64,000 bases of DNA from Copromyces sp. CBS 386.78 (taxonomy: Eukaryota > Ascomycota > Sordariomycetes > Sordariales > Sordariaceae), in assembly GCA_030685235.1 (NCBI GenBank), contig MU839084.1, forward strand, positions 310,001 through 374,000. Direction: 5' to 3'. Below, in pieces: positions 55,551-64,000 of this stretch. The stretch's first letter is position 1. Each line of letters begins with the position of its first letter. A program made the translations under genes and the position numbers. The notes below the pieces were generated by a model. That model was not told the DNA's origin. It did not search any database and was given only the letters and a program-made list of their open reading frames with translations.

Positions 55551-58088
55551 TGACGGCTATTTGCCGAGTCTGTCGAGTCCACAGGTATTTGAGTCCAGAC
55601 AGCTCCGGCCGCAATTGGACAACCTTGGACAGTGATATCGGTGCGGTGTCGGGGGATTGGAAATGCCGACGGGCTCGTTTGTGCAAAATCAATCCTCGGG
55701 ACTGGTGAAGAGACGGAAATTCTGACCCACCCAGGCAACAGTAGAAAGTCCTAGTGAATGGTGTTCCGGTTATCAGAAGACGGGATGCCGGCAGGTTCTC
55801 AGTTTGCGGCACCAGCGGTTTGTTCGGGAGGTTAGGTAGGTCAGCCGGCAAGACGGGATCTCGGCTTCGACCCACTGTTGGTTGTCCCGGGACACTAGTA
55901 AGGTAAGTAGGTAAAATATGACGTTGGGCAAAAGTATCATCTTGACTGCGGAAGGTGCAACTCTCGTGGTGGTTGGGGACGACTGCCCGGGCAAAGGTGA
56001 GCCTGGGCTGGCTGACCTTGGCGGCGCATCCCCGTAGCCGTACACCGAATACTTGCAAAATTGGGCGTTATTAAGGACACGAAAAAGCAGACAGCCCAAA
56101 GAGACGGTGCATTGTTTCAACGGCCGTTGCCCGTCAGAGACTTGCTTGCTGGCTGCTATCAACCCACTGGGTAAACCGCAGACCGCCTGGAGAGTTCCGT
56201 AACACAAAGATATTTTGTGTGACCCAGACGGGATGAGATGTATAAAATTGGCTGCAAGTCCCAATGAAAAGCAGGGCTTGTTGCACTCGCACACCCCGTA
56301 TCCGCTGCCTTGAGGTTAATCTGCCATGCGTTGAAGAAGTTGCCATCCGTTCTTGTCCTGCGACACCTGGGTCCACGGGGCAAAAGGTAGACCAAAGGCC
56401 TGCTGCTCCAAGCCTGCGTGGCGCTTCAGCTACGGGGGACATGGGCATGCACGCAATATAGAGTGCATACCGGTGGTCACAAGTTGGGAGTCTGGGAGAT
56501 GATCAAGGTATAGATAGCCTGGTGTTGGAGCCGTGCTACCTCAACTGGCTCCGATTCCCGAATTGATATGGACCATGGCGAATTTGTGAGAAACACAAAG
56601 CTACCACAATATTGCTTAGCGGTAGGACCGTGTGCCAAGGAGCAGCCGTTGACAGGTGAGTTCCGACGCTGTACCTGCCCTGCGTCGGTTCGGTCTGGTC
56701 AACCGTTGTGTGCCATAGTTAGGTCACGCCTCGTACCACCCGCACGAGGATGAGACGTGTGTGGCCGGTGGATGAGCGGTAGCGTATAACCATGTTCACT
56801 TAATCTGGGGCCGTACTGGTCAGCTGGCTCTTTCTGTAATTTTTTGCTCCGCGGTATTGAGTATGTGCGGGAAGTGACAACGAACCGTGATCGGAGCCGG
56901 ACTCGGTCGAGGCTCCCGCTCTCTTATACTGTACCGTAGAGGACTCAAGATGGGAGTCTGTCGAACTGGTGGGAAAGCTAATCCAGGTGACAGCGGATAT
57001 CCCAATCTTGTTAACAACTAGGTATCACGTCGTTGACAAGATAAAGGTGGCTTCACGATCTCGGAACTCCGGAACAACCAATGATAACCATAGTGGAATT
57101 ATCCGCCGGCTGTCTTTGTCACGTCGATTTCAAGGCGGCAGCAGCCGCGCTGGATCTTGTTTCCCAGCGTTGTCGGACGGGCGGATATCTTGTGGGTAGG
57201 TCGGCATGTTTGTTATCTGTGTTACCGTCGAGTACCGTACATCCATGTGGCCAAGGGAGTTAGACTGACAAAGAATGGGATTTCAAGCAGGCCATTTGAA
57301 CGGAAACCCAATGTTCTGTGGTCCCCTTTTCCCAGTTAGCCGCACCTACCTTTACCCCTGAGCAATCACGTTAAACCTAGAAGTACCGGAAACCATCAGC
57401 AACGAGAGTTACCACGAACACGTTCCACTGTCATACCTTCCCCTTCAAGGTTCTTGCATCATCTGTTACAAGTCCAGCGAACCTTAACTTTAATCGTAGT
57501 TGAAGCGATACGCTGGTGGCTCGTGGTCATTGGCGGTGAGTGAAGTGGTTGAGACTTTTGGTGCCACGAGTTATGATTCAGGAGTGGCGCCTCGAAGATA
57601 CAAATTACCACAATAAAATGATGACATGAGACGCCGAAAGCGACCTTCATCCAAGTAGCTAGGCTTCACCTTGGTCAGTAAGGTTATCTTTCAAGTCCAA
57701 GTATCGTGTATGAGCCCGTCTAATCCATTCCCGGTACAAGCAAAAAGACCGATATCGTGATGTTTTGACTCTGGAGCCACTGGTGAGTGCAGTCGGCCCA
57801 TGACGAGATATCAGCGGTTACGGACTTCCGGCCATCTCAAATTAGACTTTAAAGGTTTTCTTTCCAGAAACCCGATGTTCGCATTCTCAAGGTTGAGGAG
57901 AATGACGCCTTGAACCCCTGCCTGGACCTCTGTCGTAGCAGTAATCCATCAACATTTTTGGTCTTCTTCGGAGTCAAAGTCGGGATGATGGTTCGTGGTA
58001 GCATACCATCATCCAGCGCAGGTCAACAAGATCTTCACAATAGTGTCTAGCGTGCTGCCTTCCAAGCCATTTTTGACGGTCTTGGGTA
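55551..58088. other. Gene-poor interval, 2.5 kb; nothing supported
   Basis: It contains the MFS promoter next to 55551. Many short frames occur on both strands without domains, signal peptides or splice-consistent structure. No AT-skewed RIP block is obvious. Confidence 0.4.
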
Positions 58089-58550
58089 TCAGTGGATGAG
58101 CGCATTGACCAAGACGTTCGGCGTCTGGTTCTTAATAGCAGGTCCGATATCGTAGTTAACACAGAGAGAAAAATCTGCCCGTATGCCCAAGCCCGTCAAT
58201 AGGTATGCAACCTTTTTGTAGACCCTTAGGCCCTCGGTAGTAAAGCTCGTGAAAATAGGTATGGCGGGCAAATGTTGAAATTTTGTCGACAACCGCCAAA
58301 CTGTCAAGCTGGGTTGTGCACTGGAAGTTTGGGTCAAGGGGAACGTCTTCCTGGACTCGATCTGAATGCAGTTATCACAATACCGCTGGACGTCTCTTTG
58401 CTCGACTAATAATCCGTTGGCTGGAATTTCCGGACTCCGGTTGAAGTTCGATCCCGAAAAGCGGCGCTGGGACGTCATTGTTAACGCGCCATCATTGCCA
58501 TAGTTCCCGGTCCTTCGCAATCGTGAACTTTTCGGCTCTTCTTTCCTCAC
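58089..58550 (-). CDS. Possible hypothetical protein, 153 aa
   Basis: A single ATG-started frame (MRKEEPKSSRLRRTG...) ends PNVLVNALIH. It has mixed composition, with CDNC and a short hydrophobic segment (VYKKVAYLLTGLGI). No domain is recognised, no splice evidence exists, and the surrounding region is gene-poor. It may be a chance frame or a decayed gene. Listed because it is the longest reading frame in the gap. Confidence 0.2.
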   Translation of the reverse strand: MRKEEPKSSRLRRTGNYGNDGALTMTSQRRFSGSNFNRSPEIPANGLLVEQRDVQRYCDNCIQIESRKTFPLTQTSSAQPSLTVWRLSTKFQHLPAIPIFTSFTTEGLRVYKKVAYLLTGLGIRADFSLCVNYDIGPAIKNQTPNVLVNALIH

Positions 58551-58934
58551 AATGGATAGATGCCAAAGATCGCATCGCTTTGCGTATACAAATCAGCTCG
58601 GTTAATCGTCAGGTTGCCTCAGCTGAGGGAGTGCCGAGTTGCGAAGAGGACAACGCCCAGCTCATGGCGATGAATTCTCCAAAAGGTTGCGGCATTATGC
58701 GATGATAGGCGATTAATAACTATCGATTGTCGGTTCAATATTCGCTTGGGCCGGCATCCAAAGGGGGCAGTGTTTTGCGGAATGAGGCATGCGGGATTGG
58801 CTGGGCGTTTGATGTTTTTGTCATGAGGACGGGTTTGGAAAGTTGAAATTTGAACATCACCTTCTGCACGATGACCGCATTACCGCATTTTTACTATTAC
58901 TCATTAATACGATCCTATTTTGTTAAAAATAACC
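58551..58934. other. Intergenic; nothing supported
   Basis: AT-rich toward the right end (58890-58930), just before the 5S-derived sequence. Confidence 0.45.
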
Positions 58935-59033
58935 ACATACGACTATGCCCACTGGATAACTCGGGATCCCGTCCGCTCTCCCATAGATAAGCCAGTGAGG
59001 GAGGGCCAGACTAAGCGAATCCCTGGTGTTGTA
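58935..59033 (+). pseudogene. 5S rRNA pseudogene with internal deletion
   Basis: About 99 nt clearly derived from a Neurospora-type 5S rRNA gene. The 5' end ACATACGACTATGCCC, the core TCGGGATCCCGTCCGCTCTC, the segment ATAAGCCAGTGAGGG and the 3' end GCGAATCCCTGGTGTTGTA are all present. Between CAGACTA and GCGAATCCC the usual stretch of about 20 nt containing GTGGGTGACCAC is missing, so the copy is short of the normal ~120 nt. That stretch includes the C box of the internal promoter, so TFIIIA binding should be lost. A T-run terminator follows (59036-59043). Dispersed 5S genes and pseudogenes are known from Neurospora. Confidence 0.85.
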
Positions 59034-59489
59034 CCTTTTTTTTCTTTTCTCTTTTCTCTTTCATCCTACAGCCTTGGCTAACGTTATTATTTTATTTTTA
59101 ATCCTTTTCTTCGAGATGTTGTTCTCAGGTCGTGGATCGCATGATACAAAGCACAATACTAACTAACGGTTGGGGTTCTTGCGATTGTCTATCGTCAAAG
59201 ACTCGGAAACACCACGTTTTAAACAATGACCAGCATCCTTTGTCTCGAGCAATCAAGTCAGGAGAACTGATGATGAACCATCGCTTGGCAAGTTGTATAA
59301 ATGCTAAATGTCGAAATACTATTTGGTTCGACTGAATTGTGTGCCTGTCGTCCTCCATCGAATATTTATTTTCCAGCTTGTCGCTCTTTCGTTTGACTGG
59401 ATCAACAGCAAGCTTCACATTCATTACAAGACACTCTCGTTGCAACTCTCTCAGAAGAAGAAAAAAAACAAAACAAAAAAAAAACAACC
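59034..59489. other. Promoter and leader of the secreted-protein gene
   Basis: TATAAA lies at 59296-59301, 189 bases before the ATG at 59490. An A-rich leader (AAAAAAAACAAAACAAAAAAAAAACAACC) immediately precedes the start. T-rich runs at 59036-59075 follow the 5S-derived sequence. Confidence 0.5.
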
Positions 59490-60035
59490 ATGATCACTTA
59501 CGAGTTCCTCCTCTCCATCCTCCTCTTCCTCTCCTCCACGGTCCTCGCCCTCCCAGCATCCACCATCACCACCACCCCCAACGCCACCCACCCCTCCATC
59601 CAGTACTTCCCCCGCGAACCGGTCGAGTACCCCACCGCCTTCATCGGCCCGCGTGAAGAAGGTCCCACAAGCTTCTGCACCAACTACGGTCCCGTAATCG
59701 ACCAAACCTCCGAGCACTCGCCCCTCTCTGTCGACTGCAAGCAAATCGCCATCAACATCGGCGCCGGCGGGTCGTGGAAGTGGATGACGGCCCCCAAGCA
59801 AAAGATCGTTGCCTCGTACGGCACGTGCTTGGTGGGCGTGGAGGGCGCGTCAGGAGTGACGTGGGGAAATTTGCTGAGGCTCGGAAACCTGGATGTGGTG
59901 TGGATGGTGGAGGAGACGCTGAAACTGCCGTTTTATAATGGCGAGAAGGTGGGCAGTAAGGGGACCATGGATTGTAAGCAGGTGATCAAGCCGGACAGAA
60001 ATTTTGCGATTAAGTGGGGGATTTGGCATACGTAG
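59490..60035 (+). CDS. Small secreted Hce2 (Ecp2-like) domain protein, 181 aa
   Basis: Single exon with signal peptide at residues 1-20 (cleavage after LALP-type site VLA). The mature part has four cysteines, C63, C83, C113 and C162. Their spacing and the surrounding text (SPLSVDCKQIAINI, YGTCLVGV, GNLDVVWM, GTMDCKQVI) fit the Hce2 domain, homologous to the Ecp2 effector of the tomato pathogen Cladosporium fulvum. Hce2 proteins are widespread in non-pathogenic fungi too; a role in antagonism or stress is proposed in general. Two N-glycosylation sequons may occur (NAT). Family assignment rests on pattern recognition. Function here is unknown. Confidence 0.72.
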   Translation: MITYEFLLSILLFLSSTVLALPASTITTTPNATHPSIQYFPREPVEYPTAFIGPREEGPTSFCTNYGPVIDQTSEHSPLSVDCKQIAINIGAGGSWKWMTAPKQKIVASYGTCLVGVEGASGVTWGNLLRLGNLDVVWMVEETLKLPFYNGEKVGSKGTMDCKQVIKPDRNFAIKWGIWHT

Positions 60036-60638
60036 GGGGAGAAGGGGGAGGAGAGGGGAGGTGAAGGGGGTTGTAGATGGTGGGGGGATGTGTTCGAGGA
60101 GGGAGATGTAGGGATGAGTACACTTCTGGTTCTGTTGACAACGTTTGTTGGCTTTTGTTTCCAGATGTACATCGTATTGGAGGGTTTTATGCTGGGTATC
60201 ATGGTACTTGCCTCTTATCATTTTGTCGAGAGACGGAATACGTAGAGGTACATGAGGTGGTCAGTTGACTATAGAGAGTAGGTACCTCACAACCGAGAAC
60301 ATTCACTGCTTCGAAAAATTGTTTGATATACGTACAGAAAGATGACTTATCGTACGAGTGACAGGTATCTCATCGTCCTCATCCATTCCTGACTCTCAAA
60401 GTGGCATGATCATCGATACCCGCAAAGATCATCACTCATTCTGTCCCTCACTCCCATCCAAACTCTCCTCCCAGTTGATGAACGCCGCATCTCTTGTCTT
60501 CTTCTTCCCTCACGAATTACTTGGAACTGACAAGGAAACACAAAGGGTACCAGCAAAATCATACAAAGTAGGTATCTCTGAAAACATGGCAAAAACAAAA
60601 TAAAACGCCGCTTTTCTTCTCCTTCACTTCGTCCACGC
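60036..60638. other. Intergenic between convergent genes
   Basis: 3' flanks of the Hce2-like gene and the ferric reductase. Nothing else is supported. Confidence 0.5.
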
Positions 60639-63509
60639 TCACAAAGCATAATTCTCCGTATGCAAAAAGATCTCTTCCAGCATATCATCCCCCCAAATCT
60701 CCGCCTGCAGCCTAGCCACCGTGTTCGCCACGCCCACCCGCATGCTCGCCGGTCCGCATACGAACACGGCCGTCCTGCGTCCCAGCACGCCTCTGCCGTC
60801 CGGCCCACCGGTAGCCCATTCCTTGAGCATGTACCCAAGGTCGGGGCGGCCGTACTCGACGCTCCAGCCGCCATCGATCTGGTGCGGCACGGGAAAGGCG
60901 AAGCGCATGAGCGATTTCTGAAACTCGGTTGGCGTGTTGGGAAAGCCAAATTCGAAGCCGGAGGGGGGGCCGAAGGTGGAGGTTGGACGGGTTGCGGGCC
61001 GCTGGGCTGCTGATGGGAGGTTATCGGTGCGGAGGTGGGCTAGTTCAGGGGGACGGACCGGTTGGGTTGCCTGGGGCGCATGAGCTGATTCGGCCGTACC
61101 AGTGAGGTTGTGTCCAGGTGGAGGTCCGGGAGGAGGTGATGGTATTGGGTAGGGTAATTGTGAGGTTTCTTGGCCGGAATAAGGATTGTTGTTGTACTCG
61201 ACTCCTTCTTCGTGTTGCTCATGTTGTTGGTCCGCTTGTTGTTGGTGATGCTGATCCTCAGACTCTCTCATGGTTACGTAGCTGGGCCGACCTTGGGATT
61301 CGGGATCACCACCTGTCTGGACAAGCCACTGGCTATATCGCTGTTTGGCTACTGGTGGTGCGTAGTTGAAGTGCGGAGCCTTATCAGGTCGTGGGGTAAT
61401 TGCTGGGAAATGGAACTCGCCATCCTTCTTGACGCCGTCATTGCTGTCGATTGGGTTCATAAGCGATGGGTCCTTAACATCGCGCCCCTCGAGCTTGCGG
61501 AGTGTATCCTCAGCAACGGAGTATCTTTGGTTAGGTGGCGGTCCTGGAGGCGGAGGAGGAAAGTGATGAGGTTGTAGATATTTTTGTTGCGGCAAGGCGG
61601 TGATCCGGTCCTCGTCTTCGGCGCGAAGCTCGCGCTCTCTTTCTGGATCGCCTTGCGCCTCCGCCATAATCAGCGCGCTGTTGCGCTTGTTAGCGATGTT
61701 TGAGACAAACCCATCTAGCTTATCGTGGAAAAGGTTGCTCAATGGTCTCGGGGCGCGGCCGTGAGGTATTCCAGCGTTGGGCTGTTGGCGCTGTGTCGAC
61801 GTGACAAAGAATTTGCAGGTTACACTCTCAGGAGGTGCTGCTTCTCTGCAAATACGGAGTTCTTCACGGAACCAATCCATGGCCTCGAGACGCTTGAGTG
61901 ACCACACGACCACAATCTTCTTGGTGATGGCCTTGCCGTCACGCATCCTCTTGATGAGGTTCAAAAGCTGAGACATCAGAGAAGTAATGCCACTGCCGCC
62001 TGCAATCAAAATACAGGTATCGAAAGCGGCCAAATCCCGACGCATGCCTCCATATGGCCCGTCGAGAAAAGCTCGGTAGGTGTGAAATGGTCCTTTTTCG
62101 ATGGCAGTGTCGAGGACCTTCTTGGTGAAGCCGCCGTACGGCCGGAAGACCAACACGCAATCCCTGTAGTTCTCGCCGTACTCAGAGGGGAAGTCTTCGC
62201 TGCACAATGAAGAGATAGTGAAGGGGTGGTTCTCAAAGAGTGAGATACCTGGCATACGCAGATAAACGTATTGGCCTGGCTTCCAACGCATCTGGGTCGG
62301 GATGGTGATTTTGATGGCGTTCTCGGTCATGATATTGATAGCCGCCTCGTCGCCAATCATCCAGGCCATTCGCCAAGGTTTCGCCCAGTTCAAGTTGAAA
62401 AGTCGGATAATATTGCAGACAAGGAAGATGCCAAGGGAAGCGAACAGATAACCCCATGACAACAAGAAGTTCTTGGTGTGCCAGAAGAGCAAGGCGACGT
62501 AGATCAAGCCAACCGGAATGTGAAGTATGACAAACACCTCATAGGCCTTTCGGCGGATGAAAGGGAGTGAGCCAACACAGAGCCAGCATAAAGGCACCAA
62601 GCAAGCAATTCCGGAGCCATATATGATTCCGCTGCCTGGGGGAAACAGCTTTTCGAAGACCTCCATACCTCCATCTTCCCATACCGGCTGCACATAGAAC
62701 GGGACCATGTGAACCAACGAGAGGAACAGGCACAAATATCCAAGCCAGCGGTGGAAGACATTGAGGCGCTCGGGGCCAATGCCCGTCACGAGGGTGAGAA
62801 GGTTGGCCTTTGTGCTTGTGGCGACGATCCAGGGGGTCATCGCAACCGCAATCATGCCGGCACGGATAGCGACCGGGGGAGAACCAAATCGAATGCTCTG
62901 CCAGTAGAGCGGCTGCTGGAGAAAGCAGTAGATCGTCACGAAGGCAATGGAAACGAAGACGCAGAACAGGACGGAGATGGATGAGAACGTAAATCGATGT
63001 TTCTTCCATACAATATCGGGGATCGGTCGGTAAAATACCCATCGGAAGAGGGCCAATGTGTCGTTAACAAAGCCGATGGACGAGAAGTGGGCTTTCGGCT
63101 TGAAGTTCTTCTCTTCGAGGGGCGGCTCATCGGGAAAGAAATGGCGTCTCGATTCTGCTGCTGTCATGCCCGTAACCAATGCTGCCGACCTATCCCACTC
63201 TGGTTCCAGACTGTAAAGCTGTCGAAAGTGTTCCTCCATCTCTTGCTTGTATATCGCTTGTCGAATCTTGTCCTGCCAAAAGTGCCATATTCTCATGAAC
63301 AAGATGAGGCCGACAATGACGAGCGAAAAGTACGTCCAACCCAGTCCATATTTGCTGGCTTTGGACCATGGGTCTACTGTTAATGCTTGGACAAGGCCAG
63401 GCGGACTGTTCGGCTTGAGTGGGATGGCAATTCGTTTTACTAGATCGCCAACTGCTTGTGTACTGCTGTCGGCAGCGCGTCTGAGCGCCGGTGGTATTGA
63501 TGAATCCAT
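60639..63509 (-). CDS. Ferric reductase/NADPH-oxidase-like flavocytochrome, 956 aa
   Basis: Single exon. The N-terminal half has several TM helices. The ferric-reductase core shows four heme-ligand candidates: His in NVFHRWLGYL (about 252), SLVHMVPF (about 266), VILHIPVG (about 331) and LFWHTKN (about 342), the spacing expected for two b-type hemes. Then come FAD binding HPFTISSL (about 426) and NAD(P) binding AGGSGITSLMSQL (about 504), and at the end FVCGPASMRVGVANTV. Between about residues 610 and 850 is a long disordered Pro/Gln/His-rich insertion splitting the NAD(P)-binding half. Enzymes of this type move electrons from NADPH across the plasma membrane to Fe(III), Cu(II) or O2. Distinction between FRE and NOX is not settled by the sequence; FRE is more likely. 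Confidence 0.9.
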   Translation of the reverse strand: MDSSIPPALRRAADSSTQAVGDLVKRIAIPLKPNSPPGLVQALTVDPWSKASKYGLGWTYFSLVIVGLILFMRIWHFWQDKIRQAIYKQEMEEHFRQLYSLEPEWDRSAALVTGMTAAESRRHFFPDEPPLEEKNFKPKAHFSSIGFVNDTLALFRWVFYRPIPDIVWKKHRFTFSSISVLFCVFVSIAFVTIYCFLQQPLYWQSIRFGSPPVAIRAGMIAVAMTPWIVATSTKANLLTLVTGIGPERLNVFHRWLGYLCLFLSLVHMVPFYVQPVWEDGGMEVFEKLFPPGSGIIYGSGIACLVPLCWLCVGSLPFIRRKAYEVFVILHIPVGLIYVALLFWHTKNFLLSWGYLFASLGIFLVCNIIRLFNLNWAKPWRMAWMIGDEAAINIMTENAIKITIPTQMRWKPGQYVYLRMPGISLFENHPFTISSLCSEDFPSEYGENYRDCVLVFRPYGGFTKKVLDTAIEKGPFHTYRAFLDGPYGGMRRDLAAFDTCILIAGGSGITSLMSQLLNLIKRMRDGKAITKKIVVVWSLKRLEAMDWFREELRICREAAPPESVTCKFFVTSTQRQQPNAGIPHGRAPRPLSNLFHDKLDGFVSNIANKRNSALIMAEAQGDPERERELRAEDEDRITALPQQKYLQPHHFPPPPPGPPPNQRYSVAEDTLRKLEGRDVKDPSLMNPIDSNDGVKKDGEFHFPAITPRPDKAPHFNYAPPVAKQRYSQWLVQTGGDPESQGRPSYVTMRESEDQHHQQQADQQHEQHEEGVEYNNNPYSGQETSQLPYPIPSPPPGPPPGHNLTGTAESAHAPQATQPVRPPELAHLRTDNLPSAAQRPATRPTSTFGPPSGFEFGFPNTPTEFQKSLMRFAFPVPHQIDGGWSVEYGRPDLGYMLKEWATGGPDGRGVLGRRTAVFVCGPASMRVGVANTVARLQAEIWGDDMLEEIFLHTENYAL

Positions 63510-64000
63510 GTTGACGAGTGATGAAAGAGTGTCTTGATGAGGCGGTATGTGGTTCGCGGTGACGGAAAGCCGTGGTCGAATGACGAAGCAGCTTACTCGA
63601 CCTGATTCAAAAAGGGCATACCGGATCCCCTAAATTAAAGATTAAGAAGCGTTGGGTGGTGGTGAGGTGGCCATCGGTGAAGAACCGAGGGAGGATCGAA
63701 GGAGGATGACGGCAAAAACCAGAAAACAAAATCGAGAAACGACTCAACACACGGGACGGGTTACTCGGGGATATATGATGGACCTGAACCGGTACCAGAA
63801 GGGATAAGCTATTCGGAACTCGGAAAGGCGTTCGAGAGAGTCGTATCGGTCCAGGTAAATGTGATGAACGTTTAACCCATGCAGTAAGACAAGTTGGCAA
63901 GCTGCAGAACCCGTCCGTCTAGCTCACAGCAAGTCGCCAGCCGCTATTGCTCGGCAAAATCCACCCGTGACTTCTTCAACCGTGGTGGCGGGCTCAAGGT
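63510..64000. other. Right edge, ferric reductase 5' flank
   Basis: Promoter and leader of the ferric reductase gene. No gene is supported. Confidence 0.5.

Noticed and set aside
1..64000. CRISPR array, prophage or bacterial operon
   Set aside because: No spaced direct repeats of CRISPR type, no phage genes and a consistent fungal intron structure throughout.

Overview
The window is nuclear DNA of a filamentous ascomycete, most likely a Sordariomycete close to Neurospora/Sordaria. Reasons: short introns (about 55-120 bp) with GTRNGT donors and CTRAC branch sites, a RID-type cytosine methyltransferase, fungal forms of ATG29, NUP53, IVY1 and SEN1, a solitary tRNA-Gly, and a lone 5S rRNA-derived sequence of the kind dispersed in Neurospora genomes. 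The species is inferred, not proven.

Layout. 1-7.3 kb is gene-poor: one small spliced gene on the minus strand (705-1315), a 679-bp terminal-inverted-repeat element with TAA target-site duplications (3282-3960), and a small secreted-protein gene with a broken frame (4722-5392). 7.3-10.1 kb holds an acidic RING-finger protein and tRNA-Gly(GCC). 11.3-17.8 kb is the SEN1 helicase. 19.1-25.2 kb pairs an endonuclease III-type DNA glycosylase with a RID/Masc1-type DNA methyltransferase, transcribed divergently. 26.5-29.1 kb encodes a protein with an EAF-type elongation-factor domain. 30.4-32.9 kb is a DFG5/DCW1-type GH76 protein with a membrane anchor and a long tail. 35.2-36.9 kb is a CYP52-like P450. 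Two unrecognised genes follow (38.8-39.3 and 40.3-41.5 kb), then a LigB-type dioxygenase (41.6-42.7 kb), an acyl-protein thioesterase (43.5-44.3 kb), an IVY1-like BAR protein (45.6-47.7 kb, with an open frame continuing past its stop to 48.2 kb), the nucleoporin NUP53 (48.8-50.2 kb) divergent from ATG29 (50.8-52.7 kb), and a 12-14-TM MFS transporter (53.5-55.6 kb). 55.6-59.5 kb is gene-poor and carries a deleted 5S rRNA copy. The window ends with an Hce2-like secreted protein (59.5-60.0 kb) and a ferric reductase/NOX-family flavocytochrome (60.6-63.5 kb).

Most genes are ordinary housekeeping or membrane-biology genes and do not form an obvious pathway cluster. The main exceptions are the methyltransferase/glycosylase neighbours, which could be connected through cytosine modification and repair, and the loose grouping of cell-wall, secreted and membrane functions. 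Exon structures below were derived by hand from splice signals; every spliced model was checked to keep frame. I saw no CRISPR array, prophage or bacterial-type operon.
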